Positions 35,801 to 42,582 of a DNA stretch of 64,000 nucleotides are shown piece by piece. This stretch comes from Gordonibacter massiliensis (ex Traore et al. 2017) (GTDB taxonomy: Bacteria > Actinomycetota > Coriobacteriia > Coriobacteriales > Eggerthellaceae). The notes under the pieces were generated by a model. The model saw only the letters and a program-made list of their open reading frames with translations. It was not told the origin of the DNA and did no database searches. The position numbers were made by a program, and so were the translations under genes. Location of the stretch: contig LT827128.1 in the NCBI GenBank assembly GCA_900170005.1, positions 1,364,001 to 1,428,000 of the forward strand, given 5' to 3'. Every line of letters begins with the position of its first letter. Position 1 is the first letter of the stretch.

Positions 35801-37687
35801 CGTGTTGCCGTCCGCGTCGACGATGCTGACGTAGGGCAAGCAGAAGCTCATCTGGTAGGTTCCGTCGCCGCCGTTCGCGTTGTTTCCGCGGGCCATGCCG
35901 AAGGCGAACACGATGTCGTCGTACCCGTTGAAAGGAACGGTGAAGCGGTTGTCGAAACGAACGTCGTCCTCGCCGTAGAACATGATATCGGGGTTGGGAA
36001 GGCTGGAACCGGGCAGGGCGTTCAGATCGAGCAGCCTTATCTGCTGGTCGAGGCCCTGGTAGCCCTTGTATTTCTCCGGTTCGTCCACAACGGAGTTCTC
36101 GGAGAACCTCGCGTACAGCACGTAATCCGTCACGGGCTTCCACTCGCTTGCCGGATGCATGAGGCTCGCGTCCGACGTCCACGTGGAGAACGTGTAGCCT
36201 TCCCGTTCGGGCTTCGCCAGCTTGCCGCTTTCGAACACCGTGTCCGCCGCGAAGGAGCCGCCGTTCATGACGGCCACCGCCGTCAGCGACGCAGCGCTCG
36301 AGGTGTAGCCCTCCATGGCCTTCGCACTGGCGGCGTCCTTCACGTACACCGTGCGTTGGGTTTTGATCTGGTCCTTCCGGTCGCCGAACGAGTTTTCCGA
36401 CACGCTGGCGAGCGTGCATGCCGAAAGGTCGATGCCGGTCAGGTTGAACGCTCCGGTGAAGGCGCGGTCTCCCACGGTGGCAAGCGCGTTTCCGCCCTTG
36501 ACCGTGGCGAGGTTCTCCAGGCCCAGGGCATACGCCCCGATGCTCGTGACGCCGTCGCCGACGACCGCGTCGGTGATCGTATCGGCATAGGCGGCGAACC
36601 AGGGAGCCTCGCTCGCCGAGGCGTAGTCCCGTATCGCGCCGGCGCCTTCGAACCTCAACGTGTGCGTCGCTCCGTCTTGGTTCGCTTCGACCGTCGCTAT
36701 GAGCGAGCCGTCCTGCGCCGCGGAGGCGTCCCAGGAATCGGGCTCGCCGGGATCTTCCCCGTCGGCGCGCTCCTTGATGGAAACCGCGTAGTTGCCGCCG
36801 TACTGGATGGAGTTCGGGCCGTCGAACCGGGCGAACCCGTCCTCGTCGACCACCGCCTCGTACACGGCTCCCGACGGATCGCCCAAGATCGACAGGGCGG
36901 AACCGAAGGTGTTCGTCGTCGACGTATCCGAGAAATCGACGCTGTAGCCGGTGCCGCGGGAGGTCTGCCCGACGTCGTAGCCGCCGTAATAGGACATCGC
37001 GACAGTGTCGCCGACCTTGACCTGCTTGTCTTCGGAAAGACCGGACGTGGCACCCACCGCATCGAACGCGTACTCCCAGCTGTCGAAGTAGGTGGCGAAG
37101 CAACCGTGCCACGCGAACGCGATGCGCAGGTCCCCCGTCGAGGTGTCCTGCGCGGAGTACGGGGAAAGGCGGAACGCGTAAGTCCAGTCGGACTGCGTGC
37201 TCGATTCCAATCCGCTCCACACGTCGGCAGCGGCGCCGCTCGCGTTGGCGAGGACGGGGCCGACGCCGGCCGTGCCAACGCGTCGTCCGGCACCGTCGTG
37301 CATGTCGAACGCCATGGAGCTTGCGAGCGCGCCGTCTGCGACGTTACCCGTGCGCTGCTCGAACACGACGGCGAACGGAGCGAAGGAGTCCTCGCCGCTC
37401 GCCGCGTTGTTGCCCATCCCGCTCCAGAACGCAGAAGGCCTGGTTTGCTCCGGATCGCCTATCTTGGTGACGAGTATCCGGTAGGGATCGTCCGCTAAGC
37501 CGCTCGCCGTCGCGGCATTGTAGGCGTCCTGTCGGGGCCCGTCGAACGCCAGCGCGGTCGCCGGAACCGCCACCACCATGCTCAAGGCGAGCGCGATGCT
37601 CAACGCCACGCGCGCCGCCGCCCCGCGCACACGGGCGAACGCCAAGGTGCTTCGTTCGCTTGCTTCCCTTGTTCCCGTCAAACCCAT
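32858..37687 (-). CDS. surface protein C: LRR, Listeria-Bacteroides-like repeat, four FIVAR-like modules, LLKTG anchor
   Basis: This is a 1609-residue protein. The signal peptide is about 1-48 (RVALSIALALSMVVAVPATA). A BspA-like segment (about 340-445, GVTSIGAYALGLENLATV) leads into a Flg_new-type repeat (about 475-530, KPEREGYTFSTWTSDASLM). Further beta modules contain GTYTLRFGKDFGA and KTYTLVASKD. Four FIVAR-like modules lie at about 1200-1530 (SSADGKDVAPGTDWATPENL and relatives), then LLKTG, a TM and ARRRGRNEA. AGGAGGT precedes the ATG at 37687. It is the first gene after the AT-rich promoter at 37.8 kb and may head the whole minus-strand series down to about 18 kb. Confidence 0.88.
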   Translation of the reverse strand: MGLTGTREASERSTLAFARVRGAAARVALSIALALSMVVAVPATALAFDGPRQDAYNAATASGLADDPYRILVTKIGDPEQTRPSAFWSGMGNNAASGEDSFAPFAVVFEQRTGNVADGALASSMAFDMHDGAGRRVGTAGVGPVLANASGAAADVWSGLESSTQSDWTYAFRLSPYSAQDTSTGDLRIAFAWHGCFATYFDSWEYAFDAVGATSGLSEDKQVKVGDTVAMSYYGGYDVGQTSRGTGYSVDFSDTSTTNTFGSALSILGDPSGAVYEAVVDEDGFARFDGPNSIQYGGNYAVSIKERADGEDPGEPDSWDASAAQDGSLIATVEANQDGATHTLRFEGAGAIRDYASASEAPWFAAYADTITDAVVGDGVTSIGAYALGLENLATVKGGNALATVGDRAFTGAFNLTGIDLSACTLASVSENSFGDRKDQIKTQRTVYVKDAASAKAMEGYTSSAASLTAVAVMNGGSFAADTVFESGKLAKPEREGYTFSTWTSDASLMHPASEWKPVTDYVLYARFSENSVVDEPEKYKGYQGLDQQIRLLDLNALPGSSLPNPDIMFYGEDDVRFDNRFTVPFNGYDDIVFAFGMARGNNANGGDGTYQMSFCLPYVSIVDADGNTVATYDDGNGLLKKFSIVFDGQDGKPQGFGITAVRVGVEAGSLPAGTYTLRFGKDFGANNGISFLGKNVDFRFVVDYPERYRLSYRYNAAMGTAEVAGIDLLSEKPVDVEIPETVEDPATGTVCKVTGIAAQAFASKATVATVSVPASVASIGDGSFSNMGALASVTVRSKGDGSLPVWGQGVFAGYSACVLYGYPTSTTPQAAAGYGNVTFASLEDGIYVNHAAVTDGDVVELTKDDPRATVTVVRDGGFVTSGFVGLVTNANVATHPGTGPYDWNELTGRANGEARLVIRTVAGGDFATLTVRCTGFDEQASTDRTPVYGYQGNGATVSLQNAGPLEGVFYDETSDYYDNYLLSPVAAEGALFSLAFGGPGSGWQPGHSGWQWGKYRERIDQAFSIVDEDGTAVATIGNGLYWQTLSTSPTIVLGVDEGVLVPGKTYTLVASKDTTGHNVAASLQKEARWTFAVEATDLSACAVSDVGPQQWTGLEVEPDVSVTIAVPEIRIWDEAAKADAVTPASTRGLEPGRDYEVSYSDNVDPGTATLKVTGTGSYRGTVSKTFAIEEPPADFAKLREAVASVQAYKDGLASSADGKDVAPGTDWATPENLAVLQAAIDKAQALADGGEATQKEADAALAELTAAQEEFDRTSKNTAAPTKIALSAAIAQASSELGGVAESLDGKDVVDGKVWATAAEKAVLQAAIDKARGVADDAGATQNDIDAAQRELASAKEDFFANVAHRASVDTTRLSQACEAAATDRAATKVSTDGSEVYCTEQWTSEADAAAFAEVIGRARVALAASGKTQNAVDAALAALSEATAAFDAAKKDGLRPDPRPLASAVERAAENLDSVVVASDASSVPTDTTWVTQETHDALSKALADARATLQDPNATQDDFDAARTALAEAVAAFDVAKQQGAYEQGGPVGDGSGSTPGESGASSGSGTALLKTGDGVAAAPIASLALLALAGLGCAALARRRGRNEA

Positions 37688-37819
37688 TTCGAAGCCAACC
37701 TCCTGTACAGGTCTATCATGCGTTCGCGAAGACGATGCTCCGAAACTTCCTTCGGATTCCCCTACCCTCCGCGTCGTCACTCCATGGTCAGTATTATTCT
37801 TATTTGTAGATAATTTTAT

Positions 37820-37847
37820 ATTATATTCAGTGTGGTATTATTCGCAA
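37820..37847 (-). promoter_or_regulatory. promoter of surface protein C and perhaps the long operon
   Basis: Minus-strand TTGCGA (37847-37842) and a perfect TATAAT (37825-37820) are separated by 16 bases. The predicted 5' leader to the ATG at 37687 is about 125 bases. Confidence 0.6.
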
Positions 37848-37983
37848 ATCAGCCATACCGACTTTCTCGCCGCACACGCTCGGAGCGCATGGGCGCAAGA
37901 GTCCGAATATTCCTTGATGAAACTATTCTATTGATCGAATAAATAATCCCGAGGAGAATCGTGCGTATTGACTGTTACGAAGA

Positions 37984-38017
37984 AACTGGCCGTTAACTTA
38001 GTCCATATTGTCACTTA
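37984..38017. promoter_or_regulatory. 34-bp conserved motif, copy 2
   Basis: AACTGGCCGTTA, then ACTTAGT, then CCATATTGTCACTTA; 30 of 34 positions match the copy at 16887-16920. It lies between the surface protein C promoter and the divergent Fic start, so it could control either or both. Confidence 0.6.
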
Positions 38018-38078
38018 GCACTTGTATACTGTAGGCATTCGAGCATAATTCATCGTCGAAGCAAGGGAGGATTGCTGC

Positions 38079-39233
38079 ATGGCTCTGGAGAAAGCGAACG
38101 CGCCATCGAGCCAGCACGACATCGTTCGCCCTTTGTCCCGCATCGAGCTGCAGTTGGACAACGAGACCGCACGCATGCTGGGCGACGCCGAATTGGCCGT
38201 GCGCTCGCTCGACCGCCACCGGGACGATGCGCTCGCCGAGCAGGCGTTCGCTGACGCCTGCCTGCACATCGAGTCCATCGCCAACATCAAGATGACCGGC
38301 AAGCAGGCCAGCACGCAGCACGTGTTCCGCACCGCTGTCATGCAACCCCAGCAGAAGGACAGCAAGGGCGAACAGGCGAAGTCGGAATCGCTCAGGAACA
38401 CCGATGCCCTTCTAACGGCTTGCGAGCTGGGGAAAGGGCGCATCCGCAGAGACACGTTCGGCGAGATACACCGCCACCTGCTCACGGGCACGACGCGCGA
38501 ATCCTTCAGGGGGCAGCTCCGCGCCAATGCCAAGCAAGTAGGCGGCAGCCGCTACCATTCGTTCGGGTCGCCCTATCGCACGCCCGATCCGGCCGACATT
38601 CCCCCGCTGTTGGGCGACCTGGCCGTTTTCTGCGACCACGCCGAGCTGCCCGCTGTCGCCCAAGCGGCGCTCGCGCACGTGCAGTTCATCGCCATCCACC
38701 CCTTCGAGCGAGCCAACGGCAAAACGGCGCGCGCCATCATCCAGCTGGTTTTCCAGCACCGCGGGCTCATTTCGAAGGCCATCGCGCCGCTGTCGCTGTC
38801 CATGGTCATCTCGTCGCACGACTACCAGAAAGGCGTCGTGTCCACCATGCAGAACCTCCTGGCGGACCGGCCCGACCCGCAGGAGCTGAACGCCTGGCTG
38901 CGCTACTTCTGCACCTGCTGCACGCGCGCCGTCGACGAGGCCGTCGCCTTCGAGCGGAAGGCGACGGCGTTGCAGGAAACCTGGCTTTCCCACCTGGGAA
39001 CGCGGTCCGACTCGGCTACCACGCTGCTCGTGCGCGCGCTGCCGGGCATTCCGGTGTTCACCGCCGCCAGCGCCGCCGCCTACATCGACCGCAGCTTCAA
39101 GAGGGCCACCTCGGCCGTCGACGAGCTGATGGAGGCCGGCGTCATCGCGCAGATCACCGAGGGCAAGCGGAACCGCGTGTTCGAGTGCCCCGGCATCGTC
39201 GACGCCTACGCCGGAATCACGGGGTTCCAGTAA
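38079..39233 (+). CDS. Fic-family protein with variant active motif and C-terminal winged-helix-like domain
   Basis: The protein has 384 residues. The Fic domain (about 110-250) has GQLRANAKQVGG, VAQAALAHVQFIAIHPFERA and then NGKTARAIIQLVF. The family motif HPFx(D/E)GNGRxxR is changed to HPFERANGKTAR: the His is kept, but the first Gly of the anion hole and the first Arg are replaced. The C-terminus (about 310-384, FTAASAAAYIDRSFKRATSA) looks like the winged helix seen in Fic regulators. GGGAGG precedes the ATG. Fic enzymes AMPylate or otherwise modify proteins; the substitutions raise the chance of altered chemistry. It is divergent from surface protein C. Confidence 0.85.
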   Translation: MALEKANAPSSQHDIVRPLSRIELQLDNETARMLGDAELAVRSLDRHRDDALAEQAFADACLHIESIANIKMTGKQASTQHVFRTAVMQPQQKDSKGEQAKSESLRNTDALLTACELGKGRIRRDTFGEIHRHLLTGTTRESFRGQLRANAKQVGGSRYHSFGSPYRTPDPADIPPLLGDLAVFCDHAELPAVAQAALAHVQFIAIHPFERANGKTARAIIQLVFQHRGLISKAIAPLSLSMVISSHDYQKGVVSTMQNLLADRPDPQELNAWLRYFCTCCTRAVDEAVAFERKATALQETWLSHLGTRSDSATTLLVRALPGIPVFTAASAAAYIDRSFKRATSAVDELMEAGVIAQITEGKRNRVFECPGIVDAYAGITGFQ

Positions 39234-39309
39234 ACCGGCAAGGCGGGAGCGGGCCCGCACGCCCGGTATCGAGCGCGCCCTTCTCGGCTCCGCGCAACCG
39301 CACCCGCCG

Positions 39310-40116
39310 CTACCGCACGCTCACCAGCAGGTCTTGGTACGCCGCCTGCACGCAAGCCGGATGGCCGGCCCGCGCGACGACGGACGCCAGCGTCTCGGCG
39401 GGCAGCCGGTAGGTGTTGTTGTTTTGGGAGATGTGCATGGCCACCACCTGCTCCAGCTCGCCGCACAGAAGTCGCTCCAGCTCCTCGGCCGCCTGCACGT
39501 TCGAGAGGTGCCCCACTTCGGACGCCACGCGGCGCTTCACCGGATAGGGATACGGGCCGTCGGCGAGCATCTGCACGTCGTGGTTGCTCTCCAGCGCCAA
39601 AAGCCGCACGCCCGAAAGCGCCTCGTCGGCCTCCCCCGTCACGACGCCGGTGTCGGTCATGAAACCCGCGACGTCGCCGCCCGCCGCTTCGAAGCGGAAC
39701 CCGCACGAGGCGGCGGCGTCGTGCGACGTGCGGAACACGTGCACGGACATGCCCGCGAGCGACAGCGCGTCGCCCGCATGGAGCGCGCGCACGTCGTGCG
39801 CGCCCTCGAGCGATACCACCTCGCTGCTGGCGGCGTGCACGGCGTCGTCCACGTACACTGCGGGCGCGATCCCCTGCTTCGCCAGGCCCCGCAGCACCAC
39901 GCCGAGGCCCTTCGTGTGGTCGGTGTGCTCGTGGGTGACGACGATGGCTGCCAGGTTCGCCGGATCGAAGCCCGCCTCGGCCGATCGCGCGAAGAAGTCG
40001 CGCTTGCATATCCCGCAGTCCACCAACACGCCCGCGCCCGTCGCCGTGTCCTCGACGATGGCCGCGTTGCCGCGGCTTCCGCTGGCCAGCACGTGCAATG
40101 CCAAACGACGTTCCAT
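39310..40116 (-). CDS. MBL-fold hydrolase, WalJ/YycJ-like
   Basis: The protein has 268 residues. The metal-binding motif THEHTDHTKGL is near residue 61, with LASGSRGNAAIVED at the N-terminus, FMTDTGVV in the middle and LLALESNHDVQMLADG followed by YPYPVKRRV. VGHLSN and HISQNNNTYRL complete the WalJ/YycJ pattern. Relatives are single-domain phosphodiesterases or nucleases linked to cell-wall and DNA maintenance. No WalRK genes are near. It is convergent with the Fic gene and appears monocistronic. Confidence 0.88.
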   Translation of the reverse strand: MERRLALHVLASGSRGNAAIVEDTATGAGVLVDCGICKRDFFARSAEAGFDPANLAAIVVTHEHTDHTKGLGVVLRGLAKQGIAPAVYVDDAVHAASSEVVSLEGAHDVRALHAGDALSLAGMSVHVFRTSHDAAASCGFRFEAAGGDVAGFMTDTGVVTGEADEALSGVRLLALESNHDVQMLADGPYPYPVKRRVASEVGHLSNVQAAEELERLLCGELEQVVAMHISQNNNTYRLPAETLASVVARAGHPACVQAAYQDLLVSVR

Positions 40117-40261
40117 TCGCTTCTCTTCCCGTCCGTCTCCCGCATCTGTCTCGCATCCGATTGTACCCGAAGCGCCGGACGCGCAAGGGCAGACGCCTGC
40201 GCGCCCGGCGCTTCTCCATGCGCGGCGCGCCCCGTCGTCGGCCGGCTCTCCGTCGACAGGG

Positions 40262-40416
40262 CCGTATCAAAAGCACCGTTTCGTTGGTTTCGCAGGGCAA
40301 GGGCTCTGCCCTTGCCGCCCGACAAGGTGCGTTTTCGCAGGCAGACGGCAAAAGCAGAGCCCTTGCCCTCCGGTGCGATCATCGAAAACGAGCCTTTCAC
40401 CGGCTTTCGATGCAGC
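40262..40416. repeat. long copy (C) of dispersed palindromic repeat family 1
   Basis: The left arm at 40291-40317 begins CGCAGGGCAAGGGCTC and the right arm at 40346-40370 reads GGCAAAAGCAGAGCCCTTGC. Outer ends GTATCAAAAGCACCGTTTCG and CACCGGCTTTCGATGCAG match those of copies A and B. The inverted arms have three or four mismatches, so this copy is older or less constrained than copy B. Confidence 0.82.
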
Positions 40417-40435
40417 CCCTTCCATTTTCGAATGG

Positions 40436-40491
40436 AAAGTTAGCTTTACATTATGAACCGAAGCGCCTATACTGAATGGAAAGCTAGCTTT
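40436..40491 (+). promoter_or_regulatory. promoter with two operators for the XRE/DUF2178-like pair
   Basis: TTTACA (40445-40450) and TATACT (40468-40473) are 17 bases apart. The palindromes AAAGTTAGCTTT (40436-40447) and AAAGCTAGCTTT (40480-40491) lie on the -35 and just after the -10; both sit in the longer direct repeat GAATGGAAAG-TAGCTTTACATT. This is a textbook layout for negative autoregulation by the HTH protein encoded 30 bases downstream. Confidence 0.85.
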
Positions 40492-40521
40492 ACATTTGCA
40501 CGGCATTCGAAAGGACCGCGT

Positions 40522-40725
40522 ATGGAGAACCGCCTGGAGGAGATCCGCAAGGAGCGCGGCATAAAACAGGAGGACCTCGCGCTGGAGCTGGGCGTGTCGC
40601 GCCAGACCATCAGCTCGCTCGAGAAGGGGCGCTACAACCCCTCCATCCTGCTGGCGTTCAAGATAGCCCGCCGCTTCGACCTGAGCATAGAAGACGTGTT
40701 CATCTACCGAGAGGAAGACCAATGA
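40522..40725 (+). CDS. XRE-family regulator (YozG/YgzD type)
   Basis: This 67-residue single HTH_3 domain protein has LEEIRKERGIKQEDLALELG, then VSRQTISSLEKGRYNPSILL, then ARRFDLSIEDVFIYREED. I chose the ATG at 40522, after AAAGGA, because the 23-residue upstream frame crosses the operators. The stop overlaps the next ATG (ATGA). Such short XRE proteins are often paired with a multi-TM DUF protein and repress their own operon. Confidence 0.92.
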   Translation: MENRLEEIRKERGIKQEDLALELGVSRQTISSLEKGRYNPSILLAFKIARRFDLSIEDVFIYREEDQ

Positions 40726-41138
40726 AGAACAAGCCCGCCGTCATCACCCTGTCTCTGGGGATCCTGTTCGCCCTCGCCACCGTCGCGTTCGCCTTCAACG
40801 TAGGCGGCGTGTCCGACGCGCTGCCGCTGGGGGCGCAAGCGGCCTTCGGCCTGGGCGGCTGCGCGTTCGCGCTCGTGGTCTGCGGCATCTTCGCACTCGT
40901 GCAGAAGCCCACGAAGGCCCAGATCATCGAGCAAACCGACGAGCGCAACGTCGCCATCGGCAACCTGGCCGCCACCAAGGCGTTCAACCTCTTCACCGTG
41001 CTCGTGCCCGTGGTCGCCCTCGTGCTGTGGGTTCTGGGCCAGGTGACCCTTGCGGGCGTGCTCGCCATCATCGCCTTGGAGGTGGCGGTGTTCGCAGCCT
41101 ACCTCGTGTTCATCGCCCGCGCGCAAAAGACCATGTAG
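40722..41138 (+). CDS. four-TM membrane protein, DUF2178-like
   Basis: This 138-residue protein has hydrophobic segments at about 6-27, 37-60, 84-106 and 110-132. Between helices 2 and 3 lies TKAQIIEQTDERNVAIGNLA, where the D-E-R-N block is typical of DUF2178 and related families paired with XRE regulators. It is translationally coupled to the XRE gene. The biochemical role is unknown; it may sense envelope state and antagonise the regulator. Confidence 0.8.
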   Translation: MKNKPAVITLSLGILFALATVAFAFNVGGVSDALPLGAQAAFGLGGCAFALVVCGIFALVQKPTKAQIIEQTDERNVAIGNLAATKAFNLFTVLVPVVALVLWVLGQVTLAGVLAIIALEVAVFAAYLVFIARAQKTM

Positions 41139-41146
41139 GAACGACC

Positions 41147-41180
41147 ATGTCCCAAAAGGGGACAGCCCCTTTTGGGACAT
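41147..41180. terminator. 15-bp perfect hairpin after the DUF2178-like gene
   Basis: ATGTCCCAAAAGGGG and CCCCTTTTGGGACAT enclose the tetraloop ACAG, nine bases after the stop. No T-run follows, though T4 lies inside the stem. It may terminate or stabilise the transcript. The following gap to 41439 holds no other recognisable element or gene. Confidence 0.55.
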
Positions 41181-41439
41181 TCCTTCAGGACGTTCGGACC
41201 CCGTCGCTCGATAGGATGCGGCTTATCGGGACGGCGGCAAGTACAGGATCGCCGACCCGCGCATGACGGTTTCGCCCCCCAACGCACCCTCCCCGAACCG
41301 CGAAAGCCTGCCGAACACCCGCCCAAGACGCGCGCCGGCCGCCCTTCCGCGTCGCGCGCCGCGCGCTTCGCCTACCATGGATGCACGAGCAATCCCAACC
41401 AGAATCGCATAACCGCGTCTGCATCCGAAGGGGAACGGC

Positions 41440-42504
41440 ATGCCCAAGCACACCATCGCAGCATTCCTTGCACGCAAGGACATCAAGATATCGTTCCAGC
41501 GCTACGCCATCGACGCCCTGTCGGCCATGGCCCAGGGACTGTTCGCCTCGTTGCTCATCGGCACCATCCTCTCCACCATCGGCGACCTCGCGCACCTCGC
41601 CTTCCTGAACGAGATCGGCGCGTTCGCCAAGAGCGTGGCGGGGCCGGCCATGGCCATCGCCATCGGCTACGCGCTGCGGGCGCCCGCGCTCGTGCTGTTC
41701 TCGCTCGCGGCCGTGGGCTACGCCGCCAACGCGGCGGGAGGCGCGGGCGGGCCCTTGGCGGTGCTCGTCATCGCCATCGTCGCCGCCGAGGTGGGAAAAG
41801 CGGTGTCGAAGGAGACGAAGGTGGACATCATCGTCACGCCCGCCGTCACCATCCTCGCCGGCTGCGGGTTGGCGCTGGGCGTGGCCCCGTGGATCGGCGC
41901 GCTGGCCTCGTCGGTGGGCGGGTTCATCATGTGGGCCACGGAGCTGCAGCCCCTGTTCATGGGCATCATCGTGTCGGTGGTCATCGGCATCGCGCTCACG
42001 CTGCCCATCTCGTCGGCCGCCATCTGCGCGGCCCTGGGGCTCACGGGCCTCGCCGGGGGTGCGGCGCTCGCGGGTTGCTGCGCGCAGATGGTGGGCTTCG
42101 CCGTCATGAGCTTCCGCGAGAACCGCTGGGGCGGCCTGCTCTCGCAGGGCCTGGGCACGTCCATGCTGCAGATGGGCAACATCGTGAAGAAGCCGCTCGT
42201 GTGGGTGCCGCCCATCGTGGCGTCCGCCGTCACCGGGCCGCTGGCCACCTGCGTGTTCGCACTGCAGCAGAACGGCCCCGCCGTGGCCTCGGGCATGGGC
42301 ACGTGCGGGCTCGTGGGCCCCATCGGCGTGTACACCGGCTGGGTGTCAGGCATGGAGGCCGGCGCGGCGGCACCGGGCGCCTTCGAGTGGATCGGCCTGG
42401 TGCTGGTGTGCCTGGTGCTGCCCGCCATCATCAGCTGGGCCGTGTGCGCCGCCATGCGCAAAGCCGGCCTCATCGTCGAGGGCGACCTCAAGCACGAGGA
42501 CTGA
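41440..42504 (+). CDS. PTS EIIC-like (PTS_EIIC_2 family) membrane protein
   Basis: This 354-residue protein has eight to ten predicted helices, with glycine-rich segments such as GFIMWATELQPLFMGIIVSV, ALTLPISSAAICAALGLTGL and NGPAVASGMGTCGLVGPIGV. The layout fits the short EIIC group that occurs without IIA/IIB partners, and none is encoded nearby. The ATG at 41440 has GAAGGGGAA upstream. Family members may act as uncoupled permeases; the substrate is unknown. Confidence 0.82.
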   Translation: MPKHTIAAFLARKDIKISFQRYAIDALSAMAQGLFASLLIGTILSTIGDLAHLAFLNEIGAFAKSVAGPAMAIAIGYALRAPALVLFSLAAVGYAANAAGGAGGPLAVLVIAIVAAEVGKAVSKETKVDIIVTPAVTILAGCGLALGVAPWIGALASSVGGFIMWATELQPLFMGIIVSVVIGIALTLPISSAAICAALGLTGLAGGAALAGCCAQMVGFAVMSFRENRWGGLLSQGLGTSMLQMGNIVKKPLVWVPPIVASAVTGPLATCVFALQQNGPAVASGMGTCGLVGPIGVYTGWVSGMEAGAAAPGAFEWIGLVLVCLVLPAIISWAVCAAMRKAGLIVEGDLKHED

Positions 42505-42582
42505 GCGCCGCCGAAGGGGCGCGGCGGCGGCCGCGCGTCCCTCGCGAGCACCCCGTAAGAGCGGTGCTTCGGGCGCGGCCTG

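Larger units (their letters stand above)
37688..38078. other. AT-rich divergent regulatory region between surface protein C and the Fic gene
   Basis: This 391-base gap includes a stretch (about 37790-37855) far richer in A/T than the rest of the window. It holds the minus-strand promoter at 37820-37847, the second copy of the 34-bp motif, and a plus-strand TATACT at 38025-38030 close to that motif that may serve the Fic gene. No gene is apparent. Confidence 0.5.

Noticed and set aside
41440-42504. complete PTS system
   Set aside because: Only an EIIC-like protein is present; no IIA, IIB, HPr or EI gene lies nearby, so no sugar-PTS pathway was claimed.
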